Assembly (NCBI GenBank): GCA_018985225.1
Contig: JADGIF010000250.1
Coordinates: 1 to 12,846 of the forward strand
Source of the DNA: Amoeboradix gromovi
Lineage: Eukaryota > Sanchytriomycota > Sanchytriomycetes > Sanchytriales > Sanchytriaceae
Direction: 5' to 3'
Length of the DNA stretch: 12,846 nucleotides
Positions 6,483-12,846 of the stretch are shown here, piece after piece. Position numbers and translations under genes: made by a program. Position 1 is the stretch's first letter. Every line of letters starts with the position of its first letter. The notes under the pieces were generated by a model. The model saw only the letters and a program-made list of their open reading frames with translations. It searched no databases and was not told the DNA's origin.

Positions 6483-7639
6483 ATGTCAGATATATCCGAT
6501 AAAATTGCCAGTGCTAAGAAGGAAGCTGAAGTGCTTAAAGAAAAAATCAAACAAAAGAAAGATTCCTTGGCAGATACCACACGTATGTTACTAGTCTTGG
6601 GGTGTAGTTGATTATTCATTTGATTTCTCATATATATCTCATCAGACTAACTTATTACTAATTTAGAACAGATCTAACGTAGTTCGAGCAGTTTCGGCAG
6701 AACTGGAAGCACTCCCTAGAACTGCTATGAAGGTACGAAGAACTTTAAAAGGTCATTTAGCCAAGATATATGCAATGCATTGGGCTTCAGATAAAAGACA
6801 TCTAGTAAGTGCAAGTCAAGATGGTAAATTGATTGTTTGGGATGCATATACAAGCAACAAGGTCCATGCAATTCCACTTCGCAGTTCTTGGGTCATGACT
6901 TGCGCTTTTGCTCCTTCTGGTAACTTTGTTGCCTGCGGTGGTTTAGATAACATTTGTAGTATTTATAATCTCAAGGCCAAAGAAGGTACTGTCAAGGTAT
7001 CACGTGAATTGAGTGCTCATACCGGATACCTATCATGCTGTAGATTTTTAAATGATCGACAAATTTTGACTTCTTCCGGTGATATGTCTTGTATGTTATG
7101 GGATATCGATGCAGGGCAAAAAGTTGTTGAATTCACTGATCACTCGGGTGATGTAATGTCTCTTAGTTTGAGTAATAACAATAACGTGTTTGTGAGTGGT
7201 GCTTGTGATGCTACTGCAAAAGTATGGGACATCAGAACTTCAAAATGTGTACAGACATTTACAGGCCATGAGTCCGATATTAATGCAGTTCAATTCTTTC
7301 CAAATGGTGACGCTTTTGGAACAGGTATTTCTATTTAACATAGGCAGTGATGATGCAAGTTGTAGATTATTTGATTTGCGAGCAGATCGGGAGCTAAATC
7401 AATATACGCATGACAACATTTTATGTGGTATTACCTCGGTTGGATTCAGTGCTTCTGGTAGATTATTGTTTGCTGGATACGATGATTTCAACTGCAATGT
7501 ATGGGATACCATGAAAGGTGAACGGGTTGGCGTCTTGGCAGCTCACGATAACCGTGTATCCTGTTTAGGTGTATCTAGTGACGGCATGGCTTTATGTACC
7601 GGCAGTTGGGACTCGTTGCTAAAAGTATGGGCAAATTAA
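6483..7639 (+). CDS. Heterotrimeric G-protein beta subunit (seven-bladed WD40)
   Basis: G-beta pairs with G-gamma at the plasma membrane and passes receptor signals with G-alpha. Coding exons are 6483-6582, 6683-7324 and 7344-7639, giving 345 residues, normal for fungal G-beta. The first exon and the start of the second form the N-terminal coiled coil ([20 protein letters not shown], then [13 protein letters not shown]). The WD repeats start with [18 protein letters not shown] and include [77 protein letters not shown] and the final [12 protein letters not shown]. The first intron (6583-6682, 100 nt) is fixed by phase and by the family sequence ADTTLRA. The second intron is only 19 nt. AATAAA overlaps the last base of the stop codon. 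The next gene starts 88 nt downstream. Confidence 0.96.
6583..6682 (+). other. Intron 1 of G-beta, 100 nt
   Basis: It starts GTATGT and ends ACGTAG. A GACTAAC branch-like motif lies at 6645-6651. The nearer AGs at 6666 and 6671 give wrong phases or immediate stops; only the AG at 6682 (phase 1) yields the conserved LRAV continuation. It is the only conventional-size intron that I can support here. Confidence 0.85.
7325..7343 (+). other. Micro-intron of G-beta, 19 nt
   Basis: GTATTTCTATTTAACATAG. Its removal (phase 1, G|GC) joins AFGTG to [14 protein letters not shown], the uninterrupted WD-repeat sequence of the family. If retained, the frame reaches a TAA within the intron. A branch-like TTTAAC lies four bases before the terminal G. 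Confidence 0.92.
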
Positions 7640-7727
7640 ATAAATAGTAAATTACCAATAAAGTTAACTTTTAGACTGTTCCGCTTGATATTTATAGCTC
7701 AATTTTATATATTTTCCAAACAAAAGG

Positions 7728-8413
7728 ATGTCTCAATGGTCACCATATCAAATGAATGGAGGTAACTGCTTGGCAATAGCTGGCAAAGATTTTTCATTAA
7801 TATGTGCAGATACGAGACAATCGGTAGGTTTCAATATCCTCAGCAGAGATGAAAAGAAATTGCATACGTTGACTACCAAGACTGTTGTAGGATGTAGCGG
7901 TATGCAAGCAGATTCCATCCAGCTGACCAGAAATCTAAGAATACAATTAGAACTATACATGCGAAGTCATAATAAGGAATGTGAACCAAAGAGTATTGCA
8001 CAATTACTGGCAATCATGTTATACCAAAAGAGATTCTTTCCTTACTACGTATGGAATATTGTAGCAGGTGTGGACAAACTAGGTGGAGCTGTTTTTTCGT
8101 ATGACCCAGTCGGTAACTTTGAAAGAGTTAGATATGTTGCAAGCGGTAGTGCTCAAACGTTATTACAGCCATTCCTAGATCAGCAAGTTGGGTTCAAACA
8201 TTCAATGGATCCTCATCCAGAGGGCAAAATCGTTGATCCACCGTATATCAGTAAGGAAAAGGCAATTGCTGTTGCCAAGGATGCATTTATAGCTGCTACG
8301 GAAAGAGACATAGAAACTGGTGATGGGTATTTAAATATTTATTTAGTTTACAAATTCTAGTAATTACTCAACAAGGTATTGAAGAATTGTATTATGAATT
8401 AAAGAAAGATTAA
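7728..8413 (+). CDS. 20S proteasome subunit beta-6 (PSMB1/Pre7 type)
   Basis: This is a non-catalytic beta-ring subunit of the 20S core particle. Exons 7728-8326 and 8347-8413 give 221 residues. The protein begins essentially at the mature end (WSPYQMNGGN, comparable to RFSPYVFNGGT in human PSMB1), with no long propeptide. There is no Thr-1 nucleophile, as expected for beta-6. Diagnostic segments are LAIAGKDFSLICADTR, KTVVGCSGMQAD, LYQKRFFPYYVWNI, GGAVFSYDPVG, ASGSAQTLLQPFLDQQVGFK, and AATERDIETGDG. The unspliced frame ends in a spurious YLNIYLVYKF. Removing a 20-nt intron gives the correct LQILVITQQGIEELYYELKK end. AATAAA (8412-8417) overlaps the stop codon. Only 88 nt separate it from G-beta. 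No Rpn4/PACE-like site was recognised. Confidence 0.96.
8327..8346 (+). other. Micro-intron of proteasome beta-6, 20 nt
   Basis: GTATTTAAATATTTATTTAG. Removal at phase 2 (GG|T) joins ETGDG to LQILVITQQGIEEL, matching the conserved beta-6 C-terminus (GDALRICIVTKEGI in human). Retention gives a premature stop at 8358-8360. Confidence 0.93.
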
Positions 8414-8830
8414 TAAACATATTGATTTTGAATGAAGTCCAGCCATTGTAAACAGCAGTCATTTATAACTTATGAGTCTTGAGTTCTGCAACAATTCTAT
8501 TTCACGCACTTTATTTTGCAGTAAGTTAAAAGAGTACAGCTTTGCAAACATATTTCTTACGATATGAATTTAATTTGTTTTATTTCGAAGGCCCATAAAA
8601 TTGCAATCTTATCCATCAACCCTTTCTGAGCTAGCCAGGGTTACACAAACTGTTTAATCCAAATCACGCCATATAATGTTAAATGTATGTCTGATTCTCA
8701 AGGATGTTCTATGCTTCATCTAGATAGTTTGCTACCATGGTGTGATAGAGTACCAATTGAATTCAACACATCCTGGATATTTTTTACTTAATCATTTGAT
8801 TGGGTGATGTGTTTGTCACGACGAACAAAA
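8414..8830. other. Intergenic region, no gene seen
   Basis: About 400 nt between the proteasome gene and the promoter of the zinc-finger gene. Frames on both strands are short and interrupted and show no motif. No tRNA or repeat shared with the rest of the window was found. Confidence 0.4.
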
Positions 8831-8880
8831 GTCCAATCAGTTTTGAAACCATAATGGCACGTGGACCTCCAGTATATAAA
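8831..8880 (+). promoter_or_regulatory. Core promoter of the C2H2 gene: CCAAT, E-box, TATA
   Basis: CCAAT occurs at 8833-8837, a palindromic CACGTG E-box at 8858-8863, and TATATAAA at 8873-8880. The start codon lies 46 nt after the beginning of the TATA box, which leaves room for only a very short 5' UTR. The order CCAAT, E-box, TATA, ATG is conventional. Use of each element is inferred. Confidence 0.5.
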
Positions 8881-8918
8881 ATTTGTAATAAAACCTCGGA
8901 TTGCCTAGTTGTGATAAG

Positions 8919-9599
8919 ATGTATTATTATTACTATACACCAACCACAAATCCATACCATCCGCCTGCGACTCCTACTGGAAGCCCAACAATATCTTTTA
9001 GGGATAATAACGCATATTATCAACAATACGAGCAGCCTTTTGTGCCCGAATATCCGCCGAGTCCCGATACGCCATACCCGCCTAGCCCATCGAACATCAC
9101 ATATATGCCTCAGTCGCCAGTTGTGGGTGTAATTCCACACTCGCCTAATGAAGCAAGTTATTACCAAGACGTTAATCCTGCCAAATTATTTGAGGATCTG
9201 AGTGGTTATGTTAAACAAATAGATACCGATAAAGGTCTTGTATATCAATGCACTTTCCCAGAGTGTGAAAAGACTTTCACTCGTACATATTCCCTCAAGG
9301 CCCACTTAAGAACGCACTCGACTGTGAGGCCATATAAATGTTCAGTTTGCCAGCGTTCATTTTTAAGAAAGCATGATTGCTTAAGACACATTCGCATACA
9401 TACCAAAGAACGACCATACCAATGCGCTTGTGGTAAAAGTTTTGCTCGACAGGATGCTTTGAAAAGGCATCTGCAAATGGAAGACAAATGCAGAGATATA
9501 ATGGAGCAGTATAAAGGACAACGAAAGAGAATTCAGCAACTTTCTTCACCATATTTAATGTTTAATGAAGAAGTAGTACCAGAAGATTTCATTGAGTAA
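8919..9599 (+). CDS. C2H2 zinc-finger transcription factor, Ace2/Swi5-like finger array
   Basis: A 226-residue protein from the ATG at 8919, 46 nt behind a TATA box; no upstream in-frame ATG exists. Residues 1-80 are Tyr- and Pro-rich and carry several Ser-Pro sites (YPPSP twice, QSP, HSP), which suggests control by a proline-directed kinase. Three adjacent fingers follow: C111-C116-H129-H133, C141-C144-H157-H161 and C169-C171-H184-C191. The unusual third finger, with Cys-x-Cys and a final Cys, and the preceding KHDCLRH finger resemble yeast Ace2/Swi5 (RNHDLIRHK, then CPCGKRFNREDAL). This protein is much shorter than those factors. The target is therefore likely a DNA site read by three fingers, but the regulated process is unknown. 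The stop is followed by AATAAA at 9604-9609 and, 12 nt after the stop, the next ATG. Confidence 0.88.
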   Translation: MYYYYYTPTTNPYHPPATPTGSPTISFRDNNAYYQQYEQPFVPEYPPSPDTPYPPSPSNITYMPQSPVVGVIPHSPNEASYYQDVNPAKLFEDLSGYVKQIDTDKGLVYQCTFPECEKTFTRTYSLKAHLRTHSTVRPYKCSVCQRSFLRKHDCLRHIRIHTKERPYQCACGKSFARQDALKRHLQMEDKCRDIMEQYKGQRKRIQQLSSPYLMFNEEVVPEDFIE

Positions 9600-9603
9600 A
9601 ACA

Positions 9604-9609
9604 AATAAA
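9604..9609 (+). terminator. Poly(A) signal AATAAA squeezed between two genes
   Basis: The only AATAAA near the C2H2 stop codon (9597-9599) lies two bases before the start codon of the TM-RGS gene (9612). Normal cleavage 10-30 nt downstream would fall inside the next coding region, so the two transcripts probably overlap. Confidence 0.5.
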
Positions 9610-9611
9610 AT

Positions 9612-10857
9612 ATGTATATTTACCACATCGTACCTATTCTTTATGTTGCAGCTATGTTAATTTATGAGAATTCACGCCAAAATGAGCCACAACTTATGAA
9701 GACAATTTATTTTGGATTCGGAGCAACAATAATAGTAGACATACTTCTAGTAATAACATTTTACTTAGCAAAAGGGAACTACGAAGTTGGTGCGCGTTCT
9801 TTACGATTAACATTATTGGGAAACATGTTTATTATAATTAGTTTTATCTCGCTTATGACAAGCTATACTGGGGTAGACAACAGAATAGCTTGTACAGTAC
9901 ATCTGTTGTTATTTGCAGTAGGCTCTACATTAATTTATTGGAGAAACCTGAGAATACAGGTGCAAATATTCAAATTAGATCCACTGCTGTTTCAACCAAG
10001 TAGTAATCAAATACAACATACTGGATATTTGCTAGAACTTTTTGCAAAAAGGCTTTCCATTTATCTACTTTTACAACTAATATGTATTACAGCAATTTGG
10101 TGCAGTAATTACTTTTATATATACCAGGGTGCAATTCTGTTTCTATTCGCAATTATGAATTTGGAAATGTTATACCAGGTGCGAATAGCGCAAGGAAAAG
10201 ATACGATCAAGTACAGGCAGGAGCTGATAGAGTCATCGGTAATTGGGCTATTTTTGGGATTGACGGTGATATTAGACGGTGCATTAGTTTTATCACTAGA
10301 GAGCAATTTATATGGAGCTAGCATATGGTATATATGTATTTCAAGTCCTTTATTAATATTCTTGAACGTGCACAATGGGCTTCTTGCAGCTTATTCTCAT
10401 GTAAAATTAGAAAAACAAATACAAAATAATTTCAGATCATTTGAGCTAGTAATGACTAACCAAATATTATATACCGTACTTCACGTTAACATAGATGTTT
10501 AAAGAACGAGCATCTCAGGACTTAAGCGAAGAAAACATAATGTTTTATGAAGCATTTCAGAATATTCGATACAAATGTGAACTATTCCAGTTGGAAGCCA
10601 TATTTGAGATGTTTATCGAAGATAACGCACCATATCAATTGAATATTACAAAAGAAATGAAAAAAAACTTGAGAATCAAGTTTGAAGAATTACAAAGAAA
10701 CCCTAAAGATGCGAACAGCGAAATTCTAGAGGAAGTTGCTATAGAAGTTGAACAAATGATATACAAGAATTCATTTCCCACATTCGTGGAGTCTTGTAGA
10801 GGATCTGAGTTCACTTTAAACCCCAGTAAGAAAAGTACTAGTAAATGTTCACCGTAA
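9612..10857 (+). CDS. Multi-pass membrane protein with C-terminal RGS domain (TM-RGS)
   Basis: Exons 9612-10475 and 10495-10857 give 408 residues. Seven or eight hydrophobic segments occupy roughly 3-20, 30-53, 66-88, 93-110, 148-170, 172-189, 209-231 and 236-262. The cytosolic C-terminus (from about 289) reads FKERASQDLSEENIMFYEAF and ends with IEVEQMIYKNSFPTFVES, the start and end of an RGS domain, which speeds GTP hydrolysis by G-alpha. Receptor-like TM-RGS proteins are known in fungi and plants. The RGS half sits in another frame and is joined by a 19-nt intron; without it the protein would stop before the RGS domain. The start codon is 12 nt behind the zinc-finger gene, so its promoter must lie in that gene. 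A G-beta gene lies about 2 kb upstream. The ligand and the exact number of membrane spans are not known. Confidence 0.88.
10476..10494 (+). other. Micro-intron of the TM-RGS gene, 19 nt
   Basis: GTACTTCACGTTAACATAG. Removal at phase 0 joins NQILYT to MFKERASQDLSEENIMF, linking the membrane part to the RGS domain. Retention gives a TAA at 10500-10502. It agrees with the 19-nt G-beta intron at 15 of 19 positions, including the end TTAACATAG. Confidence 0.9.
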
Positions 10858-11124
10858 ATGCTACCATTTTTGCGCATCATTTGGAGTAGAGATGTAGCTT
10901 GGAGTATACGGCTTTTGTATCCGGGTTACTATTATGCGGGAACTCTTCAGCTACAATTAACTGCTGACAAGTTGAATCGGAAGCCTTGTACTAATCCAGA
11001 ACTTTTAAGTTGCACCTTTCTCAACAGAGCTGGCCATAAACTTAAGCTTTTCTCCCAGGGAATATCCCCGAACCTATACTGGGCAATTTCCCAAAGTTTG
11101 CCCCAACCAGGGGTTTGTTGCTTG
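10858..11124 (+). other. Region between TM-RGS and UBA3, open in the UBA3 frame
   Basis: These 267 nt have no stop in the UBA3 frame and begin with an ATG directly after the TM-RGS stop (TAAATG). They could code for 89 extra residues, but the translation shows no domain, and E1 homologues do not need it. It is visibly less AT-rich than its surroundings. I take it as the UBA3 promoter and leader. Confidence 0.4.
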
Positions 11125-12371
11125 ATGGCTTATAAAAGAATGAAAACATCCAGTCATGAAGAACAATACGAAGCAATTCATTCATTAACGGATAATGTAG
11201 AATTCATAAGAACATCAAACATCTTGGTAGTGGGTGCTGGTGGTTTAGGTTCGGAGATACTAAAAGACTTGTGCATGATGGGATTTGAGCATATACACAT
11301 AATAGACATGGATACTATTGAAATAAGTAATCTTAATAGACAGCTGTTGTTCACAGAGAAGGATGTGGGTGCTTTTAAAGCCTCAGTGGCTGCTAATACT
11401 ATGAGAGAATGGGTTCCAAAAGCGCAAGTTACTGCTCACAACTCTAGAATAGAGGACAAAGACATATATTTTTACATGGAATTCGACATCATAATAAGTG
11501 GTCTAGACTCGATTTCTGCTAGAAGATGGATAAACGAAACTATAATGCAAATTTATCAACAACATGATCAAGTAATACCTTTTATCGATGGGGGTACTGA
11601 AGGATTCAAAGGGCATGTAAGAGTCATTTATCCTGGCATAACCGGATGCTTCGAATGCAATATTGACATGTTTCCTACCCAAAAGACTTATCCAGTTTGT
11701 ACGTTGGCCAACACCCCAAGATTGCCAGAACATTGCGTACAGTACGTATTTAAGCACGAATGGGAGGAGCTGAGAAAGAATGAGGTCTTCGACAGTGACA
11801 ATCAAGAGCACGTTGAATGGGTATATTTGAGATCTAAAAAAAGAGCTGATGGCTTTGGAATCGATGGAATATCTTTATTCTTTACATTGGGAGTAGTGAA
11901 AAACATAATACCTGCAATAGCATCTACAAATGCGATAATTAGTGCTGTTTGTGCAAACGAAACATTAAAAATCGCCCTAGCATTACCTAATTTAAACAAC
12001 TTTGCAATGTACAATGGTGAATCAGGAGTATATACACATACATTTTCAGCTGAAAAGAATGAAGATTGCATTGTTTGCAGTATTTTAACTAGACATTTAA
12101 AATTGAAAAAATCCAATACATTGCAAGATGTGCTAAATAGACTGTCAGATCTGTAATTCATAATTCATGTAGTAAACTGATAGCACCATCTATAAGCTGC
12201 GAAGGTACCACTTTGTATATGCAAGGTCACGCAACTTTGAGAGAAAAATTAGAACCAAACTTGAAAAAAACATTAGCTGATTTAACTCAACAACAGCATG
12301 AGATAAGATTCACAATTACAGACAAAAATTTATTGAAACCTATATTGAAAGTAGTCGTGAAGTTAGAATAA
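11125..12371 (+). CDS. UBA3: NEDD8-activating enzyme E1 catalytic subunit (UBA3)
   Basis: UBA3, with its partner NAE1/Ula1, adenylates NEDD8 (Rub1), takes it as a thioester and hands it to Ubc12 for cullin neddylation. Exons 11125-12152 and 12173-12371 give 408 residues. The ATP site GAGGLG is at 37-42, followed by DMDTIEISNLNRQ and later GLDSISARRWIN, DGGTEGFKGHVRVI. Zinc ligands C175 and C178 pair with the later CIVC. The catalytic cysteine is C192 in YPVCTLANTPRLPEHC, as in FPMCTIASMPRLPEHC of human UBA3, which separates it from UBA2 and ubiquitin E1. Residues after 343 form the E2-binding ubiquitin-like end, reached only by removing a 20-nt intron (RLSDL joined to KLIAPSISCEG). Starts at 11125 and 11140 are both possible. 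AATAAA overlaps the stop codon. Confidence 0.95.
12153..12172 (+). other. Micro-intron of UBA3, 20 nt
   Basis: GTAATTCATAATTCATGTAG. Removal at phase 2 (CT|T) joins QDVLNRLSDL to KLIAPSISCEGTTLYMQG and the rest of the C-terminal ubiquitin-like domain. Retention stops the protein at once (TAA at 12154-12156), losing about 65 residues. Confidence 0.92.
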
Positions 12372-12383
12372 ATTTACTTACAT

Positions 12384-12635
12384 TCAATGCTTCCAAACTG
12401 GGTCTTTTTCAATATTTGCATCAGTAGTAATTCCGGTTTTTAGCATCTGAGATAGCTCCAAAGCTAAATTTCTGTTAGATATATCAGGTTCAAATGTTAT
12501 TAACCAGCTAGCTGGATAATTCTTTCGCAGTTGCCTTAGGAATTTTGCTAACTGTGCACGTTTTAACAGGTCGTCTTGGGACAATTTGCGCTTTTTGGAA
12601 ACTGAATGAAGGATGATCGAATCCACGGACTTCAT
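12384..12635 (-). CDS. Small basic protein, unknown
   Basis: An 83-residue frame converging on UBA3 with 12 nt between the stop codons. I do not recognise the family. The sequence is coherent: a Lys/Arg-rich helical part (SKKRKLSQDDLLKRAQLAKF, then LRQLRKNYPASWLITF) is followed by a second amphipathic stretch (RNLALELSQMLKTG). It has no signal peptide or membrane segment. Convergent, nearly touching placement fits the gene spacing of this window. A nuclear or scaffold role is possible but not shown, and further 5' exons cannot be excluded. Confidence 0.55.
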   Translation of the reverse strand: MKSVDSIILHSVSKKRKLSQDDLLKRAQLAKFLRQLRKNYPASWLITFEPDISNRNLALELSQMLKTGITTDANIEKDPVWKH

Positions 12636-12772
12636 ATTTTATTGACGTAGCTCGATTAACATAAGCTGCTTGTATTCCTTGCAAGATTGGGCTGAATGGT
12701 TGTCAGGTCTAATATCAATATTTATAAATTGCAGTGCAAGTGTAATATTTATTGGAATCAGGGTGGGTGATA
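12636..12772. other. Short gap before the right inverted repeat
   Basis: No reading frame or motif stands out. It probably holds the promoter of the small minus-strand gene. Confidence 0.35.
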
Positions 12773-12773
12773 T

Positions 12774-12828
12774 GGGACACCAAATATAAAAACTAGACTA
12801 ACTCGTTTTTAAAGGAGGTGCTCCATAC
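12774..12828 (-). repeat. Inverted repeat, right copy (pairs with 560-614)
   Basis: Matches the reverse complement of 560-614 at 53 of 55 positions. On the plus strand it begins with TGGGACA and TATAAAAACTAGAC, resembling the LTR-like start at 3983. On the minus strand it carries the YGAPPLKTS end of the Fanzor-like ORF. Confidence 0.85.
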
Positions 12829-12846
12829 GGAGGAAATGCTATCATT
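12798..12846 (-). pseudogene. C-terminal tail of a second Fanzor-like copy, cut by the window end
   Basis: Minus-strand reading from the window edge gives MIAFPPYGAPPLKTS and a TAG at 12798-12800. The left copy ends FNPLYGAPPLKTS. The shared tail implies another copy of the same element continuing beyond the window. Whether it is intact cannot be told from 49 nt. Confidence 0.45.

Noticed and set aside
8784-9167. Long minus- and plus-strand frames over the zinc-finger promoter and N-terminus
   Set aside because: They are shadows of the Tyr/Pro-rich coding sequence and show no family motif.

Overview
This window reads as nuclear DNA of an AT-rich, gene-dense early-diverging fungus, most likely a Mucoromycota-type lineage. 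The pointers are a fungal G-protein beta subunit, a seven-transmembrane-type protein with a C-terminal RGS domain, a chitin-deacetylase-family protein, an Ace2/Swi5-like zinc-finger factor, and Fanzor/TnpB-like transposon relics. The lineage is inferred from gene content only.

Layout. 1-615: repeat-derived DNA (an LTR-like scrap, a 13-bp tandem repeat, and a decayed Fanzor/TnpB-like 3' end on the + strand). 709-1518: a glutamate-rich, charged protein gene on +, with frame breaks near its 5' end. 1559-2224: a polysaccharide-deacetylase-fold protein on -, lacking several catalytic residues. 2206-2453: coding-like relic frames on -. 2483 to about 3700: two decayed Fanzor/TnpB-like genes on -. 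About 3840-4740: a probable LTR with a broken Ty3-like gag on +. 5015-5911: an ExoIII/APE1-family AP endonuclease on +. 6483-7639: G-protein beta subunit on +. 7728-8413: 20S proteasome beta-6 subunit on +. 8919-9599: C2H2 factor on +. 9612-10857: TM-RGS protein on +. 11125-12371: UBA3, the catalytic subunit of the NEDD8-activating enzyme, on +. 12384-12635: a small unknown protein on -. 12774-12846: an inverted copy of the repeat seen at 560-614, so the gene block lies between inverted element ends.

The most striking feature is intron size. Four host genes (G-beta, proteasome beta-6, TM-RGS, UBA3) are each interrupted by one GT-AG gap of 19 or 20 nt. Removing it restores the frame and the family sequence. 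These are among the shortest spliceosomal introns one could propose. The two 19-nt introns agree at 15 of 19 positions and share the 3' end TTAACATAG. The genes are otherwise compact: intergenic gaps fall to 12 nt, and AATAAA signals overlap or touch the stop codon in five genes.

Functionally the genes are mixed: DNA repair (AP endonuclease), heterotrimeric G-protein signalling (G-beta and a membrane RGS protein about 2 kb apart), and ubiquitin-family turnover (proteasome subunit and neddylation E1). No operon-like logic is needed. The accessory DNA is a graveyard of Fanzor/TnpB-like and LTR elements, none intact within the window.
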